Of a stretch of DNA of 64,000 bases, positions 1 through 13,200 are shown piece after piece. Below the pieces are notes generated by a model. That model was not told where the DNA came from, made no database searches, and was given only the letters and a program-made list of their open reading frames with translations. The position numbers and the translations under genes were made by a program. Source of the DNA: Panorpa germanica (lineage: Eukaryota > Arthropoda > Insecta > Mecoptera > Panorpidae). The first letter of the stretch is position 1. Each line of letters opens with the position of its first letter. The stretch spans positions 20,771,331-20,835,330 of the forward strand of contig OY783210.1 in the NCBI GenBank assembly GCA_963678705.1, in the 5' to 3' direction.

Positions 1-184
1 ACAGATTGAAAGAAACGTTTTCGAAATAATGTTTTTTTTAAATTATTCTTTAGAGGTTGACACAATTTCAAGAACATTACTTGATTAATTGTTCTTGTTT
101 TTTTCTTTCATTTTATTTATTCTTACTTAAATTTAACTAACCTAGAACACGTAAAAATATTCACAATTTCACAGTTTTCCTTTC

Positions 185-480
185 TGTTTTCTATTTCTTC
201 CTTTTGCGCTCCTGATTCTTTCCTTTTTATTTGTACTTCACCTTCTTTCTTCTGCCTCCCTTCAGCAATTCCTCTACCTTACACTGTATAATTAATGCGC
301 ATGTTCCCTTTTTTATATCACAAGGTCTCTTCTGTTTCTTTGTACACTCTGCAGACTCTCCCCTAAACTTCTTTGCAGATCTGTTTCTCTTCTCCTCGCT
401 GCTTATTCTGAATCTCGTTATTCTATTCTGTCCAAATCCTTTTGTCCTCTTATAATTTACCTGCTCGACTTTCTTCATAT
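185..480 (-). mobile_element. non-LTR retrotransposon fragment (end of reverse-transcriptase ORF)
   Basis: Purine-rich on the minus strand and partly open: RITRFRISSEEKRNRSAKKF, then a Cys-rich stretch (ECTKKQKRPCDIKKGTCAL) and CKVEELLKGGRRKK. The order 'arginine-rich ARFR motif, basic/acidic segment, Cys/His knuckle, EELL' is that of the C-terminal tail of R1/jockey-type RT proteins common in insects. Frames are degraded, so the fragment is dead. Family assignment is inference from pattern. Confidence 0.5.
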
Positions 481-3400
481 TTCCCTGACACTATTTTCTT
501 TTAAGATTAATTTGGATAAATATTTTTATATTAATTAGGAACTCGAAATAACGTATTAGTTAACGAAATTTAGACATAAGCGTTACCTAGAGGAGTTTAC
601 CTGCTAAACGCATCGCTGCATACGTCTTCCATCCCGCTACCTTACTTTTCCATGCTTATTCAATATAACCTATGCGTTTGAAGCAGTATAAGTCTGACAT
701 CTCTCACCTAAAGAGCCTATTTTTATGAAACGTTATTATCTCAAATTAATTTCTATATCATACCCTCTTAATAGAATTAGTTAAGTATTAAACAATAACA
801 AATAAATAATACAAATTACATAAACGTAATGTAAACGAGATCGATTATTCCTCCTGCATCACAATTCTGCAACACAGTAGTGAGATCTCATTTCATTCCA
901 GTCACATAGGAGATAAACGTTCTTTAAAACATATATCAATTTGCATTAGCATCTTGTTACCAATACTCGCGTATGTTTCGGTCGAGCATTATGTATTATT
1001 AGACTGAATTAATAGTTAATGCTGTTGTACACCATGTGAACCTAAAACCGTTATATTTAGTCTTGGAATCAACAGTGCAGGTCAAAGGTTAAACACAAAA
1101 TAAATTTACATTTCATTATAAAATTATAGATACATCATTTTACTTTTGAAAATTTTAAATAATAAGATTAATTCTTGTTTAATATTTGATATATGTTATT
1201 TAAATCATCTATCATATTTTTTTTAATATACTTATATAATGAAAATCATTTTAATATATGCAAATCTTGAATTTATTATTAATAATGTTAAATAATTAAA
1301 TTCAATTTTTTATTCCTAAATATTTGATAATCAAAAAGTGGAGTATATTACGCTAGGTGCAGCCTACATGCTAGAACATACATATATCTATTTCTTTGAA
1401 TATTGTAGTTCATATTTTTATTATAATACCTTTGATTATAATGTCATGCAGTATAATACAATTCTTGTCGTTGAACATATAAATATTATAGAATAATAAT
1501 AATATGACCAATTTTGAGGATACTGCACATTTCGATTGTCCAATAATTTCAGATAACGACGAAAACCATATTCAAGTTTCAAGTATTTTGGATTATCTGA
1601 GTATTAAATCAGAAAGAGGGTACAATTTTATATACAACTGCATTCTCAGTAATTGTAAAAGTCTGGTCAATAATCTCAGAAATATGTTTCTAAAAACTTT
1701 TCGGACTAATTTCTGGAGGTGATTGCGAATAAATTGTTTACCAGTCTGAATTTTGATGGCTTAGGCTTTGCTATTTAAAAAAATGGTTACTAAAGACGGT
1801 GCTCCTTCAATATCTTCTTACTAGTTTGATAGAGAATACAATTTCCTCCGATTTCTGTATCTCGATAGATATGATTCAAAGCAGCGGATGACATTCAAGA
1901 ACGCGTTCTAATTTTGCTCACATTTCTTAAACCTAAAACTAATATGTGAGGGTAGCTTATTTATATTTTTAACTATTCCTATTTTATTCTATTTCTACAT
2001 ATAAAGTCCATCACTAAAGGAAAATTGTATGTGGACTCCTGGAGCCATGCGACACGACCACTAGAATAGCACGACCTCGGTGAAATTTAAATGTTTTTGT
2101 CATGTTCAAGAACACTGCTAGAATTTAGAATTCACTTGGTACAGTACAACAATGTATAGAACAACTTTTGAGTGTATCGTATATATATGTAAAGTGAAAC
2201 ATCTCAACGTTTTTTTGTCGTGCTAAGAAAACTAAATGCTGAAATGCAAAAGAGTTCTTATTTTTATTCTTTACTAGTTTATGTTACTTATAGAGAAAAA
2301 CAATGTTTTCTAAACTGTGGCACTTGTATAAGTAGCCTTACAAAGTCGCGGTGTATCTTCTGTAAACAGTTTGAGAAACTTAGAAACATATAATGCTGAT
2401 TTAAGTATCACAAACTATGTAGAAGATGTTTTATTTACATGGGGATTGAAGAATAACATATTTATGTCTTCTTCCTATTATATATACATATCAATCAGCA
2501 GTGGCGAACTGGGTTTAAAAATATTCTTTGCCTGGAGACTAAGGGCAGAAAACAAACTTAATCTTCAAATGCCCATTTATTAATTTACTTAGCAATCACA
2601 GTAAATAAAATTTTTACAATGAATTTTACCACCAGTTAAACAAAATGTCAAAATATAACATAATTATTAAGTAATTTAAAATCTCATTTACTTTTTAAAT
2701 GAACATATGTTTGTGTATGTGTGTGTGTGGCAGTTTGACATTATTACATATTAATAAAACATATTTCATATTTAGTAATTATCATGTTTATATTTTAATA
2801 GGTAAAACATTTCATTCCAATTAATATGATTATATAATATCATATATTTAAAAAAAGGGAATTAAATGAAAAAGCCTATCGCTATGTATATACGTATTAT
2901 ATACATAATACAATAATGAAGAAAATGAGATGCAAAACTTTAAAGCAAGCCGCGATTCAGTATAATATATTATAAACATGGTAAAGCCATCAGGGCAGCA
3001 TCCCGCCTCAGATAAATGGAGGACGGTCTGGCAGAGGTTGGTCCCGTTCCCATTCCCGATTCCTGATGACGTCGTGTTTGTATATCATATCTGAATTTTT
3101 AATTATAAAATCCATCAACATATAAAATATTATAATATTGCCTGTGGTTGTAATTTTATATTAAATAGTATACTTCAAATACATATTCCATGAATTCGTT
3201 ATTAGTTTGTAAATACAGAATATGACTGCATGTAAAACTATATAGAAAATATATAAACGTATGAACGTCCAAAGAATGCGAGGAAGAGCAGAGCTGTGCG
3301 TATGACCTGTAAAAAACGATATTCAGAAAAATGTGGCGTCCAATCAGACTCTGTTTTAATTTTAGTTTAATTTTATTATTCTTCAGATTCTATAGCACGA

Positions 3401-3957
3401 TTAGTATTTTTAGTGACATTGGCGTATCCTATTTTGAGCCGCCACAGTTGGATTTTAAATAAAAATTGTAAATGCCCTAGTCGGTACTAGGAACTTATAA
3501 TGAGTGTCGGCGAAGTCCTGAGAAATATGTCTTCTATAGTATTACTCCAAATCTACTATATTGTTGAATTATTGTTGTACTATCGGATACATAGCATTAC
3601 ATCCGAGTCCATGACCATGGTCTTGACCTTTAACAGGTTACATCAGAGCTCTGGCCAGTGTGTTACCTGTCCACCCAAATCTTGAACTAGTTACAACTCT
3701 TTTAGGGAGTGACCGAATCATAAAGTATCATAATTTATAGTACATAATGCCGCTGACATAATAATATTGTACTTTATATGCGTGTTATTCAAGATTGACG
3801 TATTATACTTGAACAAATTGAAGACACCATAGGGCAAAATCAAATCTATGATTCATATACTCGTAGTAACTGATTAACTTGTGTTTGCTTGAATTGATGT
3901 GATATAGTTCAAATTACGAGAGTTCTGCGACGACTTATGTTTAAGAGGTTATAAGAG
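481..3957. other. gene-free AT-rich DNA
   Basis: Apart from the G+C-rich patch at 2985-3080 I see nothing coding. Short open frames at 1504 and 2371 have AT-driven composition and no motif. Confidence 0.6.
2985..3080 (+). other. G+C-rich patch with short open frame
   Basis: A 95 bp island (about 55 % G+C by eye). An ATG at 2979 opens MVKPSGQHPASDKWRTVWQR, then LVPFPFPIPDDVVF. Too short to call; possibly a transposon fragment or an isolated exon. Confidence 0.2.
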
Positions 3958-4063
3958 CGGTATAAATCTAGATACGATGGTGAATTTTATCTCATTCGCT
4001 CTTATAGACATTACAAAATAATGTGTCAGACAGTACTTTTTCATCGTATCGTAGATTTATACG
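3958..4063. repeat. 106 bp inverted-repeat (fold-back) element
   Basis: cggtataaatctagatacga (3958-) pairs with tcgtatcgtagatttatacg (4044-4063) with few mismatches. A nested gagcg/cgctc pair lies just inside and outside. Non-coding. Confidence 0.6.
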
Positions 4064-6609
4064 ACACAACGTGTTTTAAGCATGAATCATCACCGAACCT
4101 GTAAATTTGTTTGAAACCTAACTATGCTAAAGTTTAGATCCTCAAGAAACTTCAACTACCTTACATATGTAGACAAATGACCACTACTCATCAACTTCAG
4201 TGACGTAATTTAACTATAGCCTGTGCACTCATTTACCCATTCATACCCCTCGCGGTCATGCGGTCGCTACTTCGGACAGGAAGTAATTTTGAATCCCTTA
4301 TTATCTCCCTATTACATCTTTACAATAATTTTTTTTTTTCTTTTAGATAAACCTTATAAAGGTTGGTAGCCCTTGTTGTCTTGTTCACATTTATTTACGT
4401 GTATAATTTTCTAATTTTGTATTAAAAAAGGGGATGCACATGATTTTTATTACGACCCGACAAATCATTGAGTCGAGATATAATCAAGCCAGTCATTAAT
4501 TCACTCATAGTTAGTTGCGTAACGTTGGTATTAACATTACAGAGTTAAATTCGTTATAAAATATAATGCGAGTATATAACTATATAGATAATAAATTTGT
4601 AAAAGTTTCTTCTATATATTTTTTGAGTTATTTTTAAAATCAAGAAATTGACAGAGATATAAGACAATTCCGAGATATAAGACAGAGATACAATTTCATA
4701 CCTCTTTTACGATCATAGTTTCTTCAATGATTATAATTTTTAACTGGTAATACATTTTATAATATTCTCCAATTAATAAATATATAAAAGAAATGTGTAA
4801 AATAAATTTTCCAATATTTAAAGTAACTGGTAAAGTAAACTGTGAGAACGTAGTATTTGAGACGACATATTTAAACATTCAAATTAACTTTGAGAACAAA
4901 CAATTAGCTGTGAGAATGTCGTTAACTTCAGGCCGTTATGCTTTTGGGTTCAATCCTACGACTAACTTAGATACTTTCTCTTTAAGAAGTACATTATCAA
5001 CAAGTTATAAATAGGTCAATGATCGACAAATATGACCCAGTAGTTGAAATCGCCGTAAAACAACAGAAATGAATATGATTCAATTTACTTTTCTCTTAAA
5101 AACGTTAAGAATCTTTGGTTTAGAGAATACAAAGCAGTCTTAAATAGAACCTCATTTTCAAACCAGTTTTACAAATATTGAAAATCGCCCGCTTCTAATT
5201 TGGTTCTGCTACTTAAACCTTCATCTAAAAAACTTCAAAAAATTTAAATTAAAAAAGTGCTAAAAGTTTAAAAGATACAAGTTGATGGTACTTCTGATAG
5301 CATACCGATTTTTATACAGATAACCTTTTTCTGTTCTATAACTTTTATACTTTTTCTTTTAATTTAAGGGATAATAAAAAATTGTTTAAAATCAAACATT
5401 AAATTAAAAAAAAAAGAAGAACTCGGACATTAATAACAGGAAGAACAAATGTTCACTTTTGTTTTTTGTTTAGATGATTAGGGTCAAGATGATTACGGGT
5501 CAAATTTATTATAACTATAAAAATTATACTAGGACAATGTGGTCAATAGGAATAGAGCAAGCAAGAAAGGTGGCTTTCGAAAACTGTGTGTATACATAAA
5601 ATTGAAAATTACGTTTTATAAAATTAGTTGAATTAATTAGAATTAAAAACTAAAAGTGAATTAAATATCATTGGTTATCATCAGAAAATTGTCCTGCACT
5701 GCAGTTTCCAGCTTGCTAAAAGCTAATTCTAAGGTTCATTTTCTAGTTCTCAAGTAGTTTTAGTTGCTAGCGTGCTAATTCAACCGTTCCATTCTATCTC
5801 GGTTTTTATTTTGTCAAAATAATCGGCTCATATATTAAAAAAGTGTAGATCGTTATTTAGCTCAAAATAATCCATATATAATTATAGCAACTAAAGTAAC
5901 ATTAGTCATAATAAATTATATCTTTATATTTGTCAACCATTTTGTTTCTTTTAGGTAATAAAATAATGCAAAAGCGGTATAATTTTACAACCCAATTGTC
6001 TTTAGCTTCCTGTCGTTTATTGTGATATGTATTAGCATTGGTTGTCCATGTTGGACCGGGCCATTTGTTTTGGTTAGTTGACTTTGCGATACGTTACTAA
6101 TGAGACAACTCGACTTGGTTTGGTAATTTGTCCAACATGGTCAAACACATTACCAACGAAAGTAGTAACTAAGTTGGTAAATGTATCGAATTAGAAATTT
6201 CAATTGACTCTAGGTAAATTAAACTAGCATGTTGTTATACTACAATTACGAAAAGTATTTGTGTTTACAAGATATCTGTTAATTATCCAAGTATTAAGTA
6301 TGCCAGTCCAACGGTAAGTTGACGTAGTTCTCAATGAAGCGAATCCGGAGGCCGCGTTAAACGACTTTGTTTCATTTCATTGGTTTTAAGTTATTTAGTA
6401 ATTAAATAGTTAGTTAAACAAGATGACGAGTCAAACAGAAAATAAGATTGCGTCTACAAATGCATATGTGTTAGTGATCCAACATGTACCATCCTAATTT
6501 TCATTGGACCCTAAAGTTACTTTCGTCTGGATTTCCACTTTAGCTGCATTTTACTTCTGAATTGCTGTAGCTATCAATCCCATACATTTTGTGCATACAG
6601 TACGTTTTA
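4064..6609. other. gene-free AT-rich DNA
   Basis: A small G+C-rich patch at 4230-4305 (ctcgcggtcatgcggtcgct, then ttttgaatccc, which is B-box-like) may be a SINE remnant. Otherwise only the inverted repeat near 6041-6150. Confidence 0.55.
6022..6150. repeat. weak inverted-repeat pair
   Basis: ttgtccatgttggac (about 6041) and gtccaacatggtcaa (about 6130) are complementary at 14 of 15 positions. Possibly the ends of a small MITE; the outer boundaries are unclear. Confidence 0.4.
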
Positions 6610-7056
6610 CGTAGTCTGTTCAAAAAATAAATTTTAAAAATAAATATTTATTTATTCATCAATGACAGATATAATACACTTGTACCAGCGTCGTTCACAT
6701 CTTCACAACCTTCTGTGAAAAGCTTGTACCACTTGCAAACATTTTTTTGGCTTAAAGTAGACTCACCGTATGCCACTTTCAACATTTCAAGTGTTTTGGA
6801 GCACTTGATTCCATTTTTCACACAAAATTTAATGCAAACTCTTTGATCCATGTTTTTCGACAGCAAAAAATCGCCGAACACGCAAAACACTTCTAACTTT
6901 TATGCCTCTCACAAACAAACTAAATGTGCTATATAGCTAAAACTGTGAACATATGTTCGAGACGAGTGTACCAACATAAGAAAATAAAAAAATCGATAAT
7001 CGAATGTACGTAGCCCGCGAAATTTTACCTTGACCTTATTTTTTGAACAGACCTCG
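6610..7056 (-). mobile_element. mariner internal-deletion derivative with both TIRs and TA target duplication
   Basis: Ends are inverted repeats: GTCTGTTCAAAAAATAA at 6614-6630 and its complement at 7036-7052, each extended to a CG next to a flanking TA (6608-6609 and 7057-7058), so the element is 447 bp. On the minus strand it keeps the start of a mariner transposase (MDQRVCIKFCVKNGIKCSKT..., Met at about 6852) down to ...EDVND. It then jumps, out of frame, to RWYKCIISVIDE and a stop, the usual mariner C-terminus. The region with the DDD catalytic triad is missing, so this is a non-autonomous, MITE-like copy. The untranslated leader between TIR and Met (about 200 bp) is retained. Confidence 0.85.
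6648..6852 (-). pseudogene. truncated mariner transposase (N-terminus fused out of frame to C-terminus)
   Basis: Open from Met at about 6852 through the N-terminal helix-turn-helix half (VAYGESTLSQKNVCKWYKLF...) for about 54 residues. The deletion junction at about 6692 shifts the frame, so the C-terminal residues RWYKCIISVIDE are read in another frame. The catalytic core is absent, so no activity is expected. A slightly longer in-frame upstream extension to 6890 is leader sequence, not part of the family protein. Confidence 0.8.
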
Positions 7057-8038
7057 TATATAGAAGAAATTTAGCACAGAAAATAACCGATACATTCTCA
7101 ACCGTTTAGCAACCTTTAGTCATCCTGCTCAAATTATTAGGTTGTCAACTACATATTGGAATGCAGTTATGAAAAATGCACTAAACAAAAATCTGTTTAC
7201 AATAATATAACAATGAACTTAGCATTTGTAACAAAAAACTCTTGTTATGTTAAGAATATAAAATTCTGTAAGTGGATCTCGTTTAATGAACTGTTATACT
7301 CCAATGTTCAACTCCTAAATAAATACTTAAAATGTAAATATATTATATTATAATAATGAACAGCAGCAGAAGATATTTTGAAGTTCATAAACATAGAGCA
7401 CAAAACAGAGTGAGAGTGGTCCCGAGTCCCGGGATACTGGAATATCTTGTGGTATTGCGGTATGTCCATTTGGTTTGTTGAATAGTGGGTTTCACTATGT
7501 AATGTACTCCTATAATATGTAATGTGCAGGCATATATCAACGGGTTTCATATATCGTTTTCGGTTTTGTTATTTATTACAGTTGATTAAATCCTTAATAA
7601 TTCATCTGATTTGGTTTGCGGTGGCGATTGGGATGCTATCATAAATCACAAGAAGAATTGGCGTTCCGAATAATTCATACAAAAAGCCGTCTCCTTTTCA
7701 TGTATCTGTTCTGTATGCTATGTATATGTTGTATACCATATATATATAGTAGTGACGTAGACAACACCAGAAACACTCAACGACTACTTCACTCTTATGT
7801 TTAGTATTGCCTGATGGCAACCATATGGAGTTTCTGCAGTATTTTCTGATTCTCGATCGACGAACAAACGGAGAAAGACATTCCGCGATGTTCAAATTAT
7901 AATCCAAGACAATGAAGTTGTAAATTTTTTTACAGAAATGTCATAAGCTTTCATTTTTTATGAAACTACTCAGAATCAACTGCTTTTTATTTAATAAATG
8001 AAACAATTTAATTAAAAAAATGTGAGTTGATCACTCAC

Positions 8039-8180
8039 TTAAGGAGAGGGGGAGGAGGGGTAAGGTTTCAATTTATATTAATATAGAACATGTTAAGTTT
8101 ATTGTGTGAAAATTTGAAGTCGATTGGAGTAAAACTGTCGGAGATATAGAGTTTTAAGTATTCAAAACTGTCCATTTTAT
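8039..8180. mobile_element. possible TTAA-type MITE fragment
   Basis: ttaaggagagggggaggagg is followed by gaaaatttgaagtcgattgg and agtaaaactg..ggagatatag, subterminal phrasing often seen in G-run-ended MITEs and similar to the interior of 37486-38164. No right end found. Confidence 0.3.
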
Positions 8181-9185
8181 TTCCATACTTTTGCCATACT
8201 TCAGCTGAACTTTGTTGTTTACTTCTGAAAGATATAAAGACTTAAATCGATAAATACTGCATGCAATAATTTTTTATGATGCAATAATAATTCATCCTAT
8301 CTATATGGATGATAAAAGTGTACCTCGTTAATTCCATAATAAAATTTATATAGTCCTGTAATTCATTCATATTCTCTGTAACATTGTTGCAGAATATCAC
8401 TTGTAAAATCCTTACAATTTCTTAGATAATTTGTAATATATCTCCATCGGAGCAGTCGTTTTTCTTGTTCCATTGTAATATGTAAATAAGATCCTCATCC
8501 AGGAGATCTGAACTGGTTCCTGGCAACAATAAACAAATTACGACACTGTTATATTCATTTTGATTTGATGAATAAAAATAAATAATATACTACAAGTATA
8601 TATCCATTTCAAATTGAATTGTTGTATGAATAAAAACTATATTATTCGGATGAGTTATTTGCAGATTAATAAAAATGAATAATTATGTGACGTCACAGAT
8701 ATTTGTCAGTTAACCACTTACTAAATTGATTTATGTATTTAATATTTATAAAACATCATCAAGTTATTGTGGAAAACTGATTAATTATAGAAGGTATCTT
8801 TTCCAAACGTACGGGTACCTACAAGGGGCTACATAGCGAGGTATGACTATATCTAAACTATTTTCCAGCTGATTCAATTTTATTTATTTTCCATACAAAC
8901 ATTTTACAAACTCATAGAATTTCATTTTAAAATATTTATGTTTGATCCATCTCTCACGACACCCTGGCGGCTAACGATGGCACTAACAGATCACCAGATA
9001 ACTATTTCAGTTGTTTTATGTTTTTTTTTTTTCTTATTTAGTTATTGAACAAAAATATTCTATGTGTTCTATACTTGTATGTTTGAAACTTTTATTATCC
9101 TAGTTTGTTGGTATATGTGATGTATTTTTAAAAATGTAAAGATAAAATGCCGGCACCACACCACAACACACCGGAGCACACCATG

Positions 9186-9201
9186 CCAGCCAGCCAGCCA
9201 G
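9186..9201. repeat. (CAGC)4 short tandem repeat
   Basis: ccagccagccagccag inside a CAC/CAAC-rich, G+C-elevated patch (9150-9205). Confidence 0.85.
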
Positions 9202-9348
9202 GTACATCATATTGACTGGTGAACGATGATGATTAATCATACTGTAAAATGGAGACTGACGCTGTTGTACCGGTCACTCGTAGTGGCGTTATATGAACAA
9301 ACCATCAACTAAGGATCCTGCATCCAAAGTATCGGTACTGTGGCTGTG

Positions 9349-9400
9349 GCGCAGTCGGCAAGGACCACTCCTTAAGACTGATGCACACAGATCGAAAACG
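9349..9400 (+). repeat. tRNA-like SINE head fragment
   Basis: tggcgcagtcggcaagga contains a perfect pol III A-box match (TRGCNNAGYNGG). No B box or acceptor stem follows at tRNA spacing, so it is not a functional tRNA gene. Confidence 0.35.
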
Positions 9401-9725
9401 AATCAGAATAGCTAATAACTAATCGTTGGAGCTGTGAAATAATTGTGACTGGATTCAATTGTGACTGCCGTGTTTGCGCCTGGCCTTCAAAAAGTTTCGG
9501 CAACTGGATAAAACTAAATTGTATCTTTTTAACTGAACAAATAGAACAGGTAGAATTAAAGAATCAAAAAAAGAAAACTGTTGAAAGCAACTATCAATAA
9601 ATCGGTAAAAATCAGTATATATTGTGAGAGAACGAATCAGCCAGAAAAGCGAGAGATTAATTTCCATCTATTATCGTAATATTTTCGTAACATATTCGTA
9701 ATATTGTCGTATATTATCATAATGT

Positions 9726-9766
9726 TTGAAATTATTATTATTATTGTTATTATTATATTAATTAAT
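9726..9766. repeat. (ATT)n simple repeat
   Basis: attattattattattgttat... about 40 bp. Confidence 0.85.
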
Positions 9767-9879
9767 TGTGTATGCCTTGCGGCTTTACAATCGACAGTAT
9801 TATAATTCCTAATACATTTCATTCTTATATTCAAACTTACAAACTAAACCTAAACAATTCTAGACTTTTATTACTTCCA

Positions 9880-10080
9880 GAACTTTCTGCTTGTTCTTCT
9901 CTTGACTCCTCTCTATTCATTTTCCCTAGTTCTCTTTCATTCTCACCGTTTCCTCACCTCCTGTCTTCTTTGTCTCCTCTCGACCAACCCTCTATTATAT
10001 TTTCACAAGTTCTGTCTTCATTTTCACTTCTCCCGCCTTTTACGTCTATCACTCTGTTTCTTTTGTCCGACCATTGAGTT
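9880..10080 (-). mobile_element. possible antisense non-LTR retrotransposon fragment
   Basis: A strongly pyrimidine-rich plus strand whose complement reads as a Glu/Arg/Lys-rich segment (GRSENEDRTCENIIEGW, then SRGDKEDRR). Composition and the Cys position resemble the RT tail seen at 185-480, but no diagnostic motif is complete. It could be simple pyrimidine-rich DNA. Confidence 0.3.
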
Positions 10081-10201
10081 GATACCAGGAAAAATATTCC
10101 CTCTACATTCACATTGTGGTTTGGAATGGCAACTCTATACAACGATAATTGTTACTCAATGCTTTTTGGTCAATGAGGTAGATAGTAAGATATTAAGATA
10201 A

Positions 10202-13200
10202 AATATAAATATTTGTCTCTGACAATTTAAATTTTTTGTTTTATTTACGTACAACTTTTTACATAAATAATAATACATTTACGTTTTGCGTTAGATCTTT
10301 TAGTGTATAACTACCTTCGTAGGGCAGTGTATTTCGCAGTTTGTATGTACTACTCGTATATTTAAATTGTAAAATGTAATCAAATATACATATGCATTTT
10401 ATTTATAATTTATTTATATGGTAACATGTATGTGTATTTTCGCATATATACATATATACATGCAATAGTAATATTATGAGATATTACAGTAGTAAATTTA
10501 TTAACTTCTTCATTGTCAATGTCACAGGTTGATTGTATTGTGGATTATCGTACAGTCGTAGTCGGTCCGTCCGTCCGTAAGAGTATGAAGTTCATTTACA
10601 CTGTTCTGCTCTTTAATGTACTTGTATATTATATTATGTAATGTATATTATGTACTTGTTCAGAGAGAATAACAATATTATATAATAATGAAAATACAGT
10701 TTTAAACAGAACACGATGGCTAATAAACCGTGCGAAATGTAAACCACATTTAAAAGCATAAGGAACGGAAATCATATAGAAAATAGTGTTCCAAGTTGTA
10801 CTATATAGTGTTGATTATATGTAGAGAAGCATAGGCGTCCGTAGCGGAGGGAAAATGAGGAATAATTAAGTCTCTCTTGTAGCCAGAAAAAACAAGAAAT
10901 TTTCGTGAATTTTTTCTAGGAAATCGTGAGAAAGTTTTCTAATTTTTTCACTTAAATAAAGAATTAGGTTTTATGAAATTATCCATTACATGGACGTTTT
11001 AATAAAATATTGATATTTCAACATATGCCCGCAATCCTGAAAAATGTGTAAAAGAAGCTTGCAAAATTTAAAATTGATTCTATTTCACTTTTAAGATGAA
11101 TATTTGTCTGAATTTGTTAAACAAATCTTTGAAATTGCACTGTAGAAGTTATGAAAATTAATATTCTTCTGAGTTGTTTTTAATACCTGGTTCTAAAATA
11201 TGTTTCAGAACTGTTCTAAAATTTATTAAGTTTTTTTTTGAGAGTGTAGTCTTGCTTTGCAGTTATCTTAGATGCTTTATTAGATTAGTTTGCTTCAAAC
11301 AGCCCAACCCACGAACGTTTGAACCACTTTAAATAATTCATACAACAACATAAACTTTTAAAAAAATAGAGTCAACAATAAAATTAAATTCTATTAATCT
11401 ATAATTTAAAATCAATTTTTCAAATTTAATAAACACTCAATAGCTATAACTAATAACCCAAACATTAATTCATATCGGATTTAAATCAAATTTAAATATA
11501 TTCCTCATTGGTATATATTTGTAGTACGAGTATATAAGTATTGTAATGGTATTTGTGTTTAGTCTATGTGTATATATGTAACACATGAGTATGTATTCCG
11601 TTACCAAACAAATAAATCTCTAACCAAATACAATATGATGTGTAATTTATTATATCGGTAACATGCATTTATACATTGCAAGTAGTGAGTACAATCAAGA
11701 ATATTATCGATACGTAATATCGAATTTAAAGTCTGCTTATATTCGAATGTATTGTTATTGATAAGAGTTATGCCACGTTTCTTTAAATGCTCTGCATTTT
11801 ATCATCATCAAAAAATTTAATTTTTTCAATTTCAATTCAATTTTATCATTTTCCTAAGAAAAGTGTTTTACAATCGTTAATTACATTAGAAAATTATGGC
11901 TAAGATTTCTCTGGAAAATATAGTTTTCAGATAAAAATATTTTGTTTCGGACGATGTTTTATCCTATTTACATCGATCTGTTTAAATAAATCGATATTTA
12001 TCACTATCTCTAATATAAAAACATCTCCATACGGAAGCATATTACATATACATATACAAATATCTACAAACACATATACAAACATTGAATATGTTGCGGT
12101 CCTGACAGGGTCATTAACCCACAATCATTCTGTACATCTTATATAGCAGATTCCTATCTTTCTTCACAGTATATCTATCTCACTCACACTTATACAACTT
12201 TATATATACAGCCACATATGTAGGTATTGAGATGCATGTTTGTGCGAGTTTTGGATTGAGAAGGTTTTTGTTAATGTTTTTGAAGGTTTGATACTTTTGG
12301 TAGACCCGCTGCTTTTACTTGAGAGTTACAACAATTTATATTGCATAGGTATTTCACTGCTTACACTGTTATTTATACATTTCTACTTTTATTTATATAG
12401 TTTTAGTTGTAGAAATTGAAATCAGAATCACATTGTTATAAATTTTCCAATTGCAATTAATATACTAAAATCTTTAAACACAAAGTTCGCAAAACTAATG
12501 TATGTAAATACAAACATGTCGTTAAATCTTTTAGTAATCCTGGATCTGAAAATGTGTTCACTTTGGTTGGACATTAATATAATATTAATTTTACCATTTG
12601 TTAATGTTCAAGGCATGCTTATCAATTGAAACCGTCACCTCTGTAATATTAAATAGTTAATATTCAACACCGAAATATAAAACCATCATATTACATGTAA
12701 ATCTACAACGAGTGCACCGCTCTTATACAATATTTGCAACAGTGTAAAATAATTTAGTAATATAAAGTTAGCCGCCTCTAAAATCAGATCACAATTGTAC
12801 AAATAGATAACAACATAACAGCATCACACGCGGCATTGTAATCCTTCTCTTCTTCTCTCTCCTTCATTCCCACTCACCATTTATACACAGAGATCCGCAG
12901 ATTGACGTTTGACTGTTCTTCGATCATTCTGACCCCTTTCTGACTTTTGCTTTAGCATCTAAATGTTACTGTTTCTGACCAGTGTACACTGCACTGTGCG
13001 ATTACTCGATAGAACTCCAAGATTAACTCAATCTCTACCATCGCTTGACACAGAGATCTGTCGGTTGTGATTTGATTTGATCAACCATGCGAGAGGTTTT
13101 TTTTTACTAAGTTCATTACTAAGATAACGTATCAAAGCCTGGAATACATTCTGAAGATTTTAACATACAAAGCACCGAGAGCCAGTCTTTAGTTTGGAGT

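Larger units (their letters stand above)
7059..9879. other. gene-free AT-rich DNA with small repeats
   Basis: Contains the MITE-like 8039 fragment, the CAGC repeat and the A-box fragment at 9349. The open frames at 7156-7907 overlap on both strands and have no motif. Confidence 0.55.

Noticed and set aside
704..714. Minus-strand TTAG|GTGAGA as another ratchet site
   Set aside because: No polypyrimidine tract precedes it, unlike the sites at 17933 and 47029.
5017..5070. Shared phrase gttgaaatcgc(c/t)gtaaaacaa with 39030-39060
   Set aside because: Only about 25 bp clearly match; too short to call a repeat family by eye.
9766..10201. Overlapping Ser/Leu/Phe-rich open frames on the plus strand
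   Set aside because: They follow from the pyrimidine-rich strand of a probable antisense LINE fragment.
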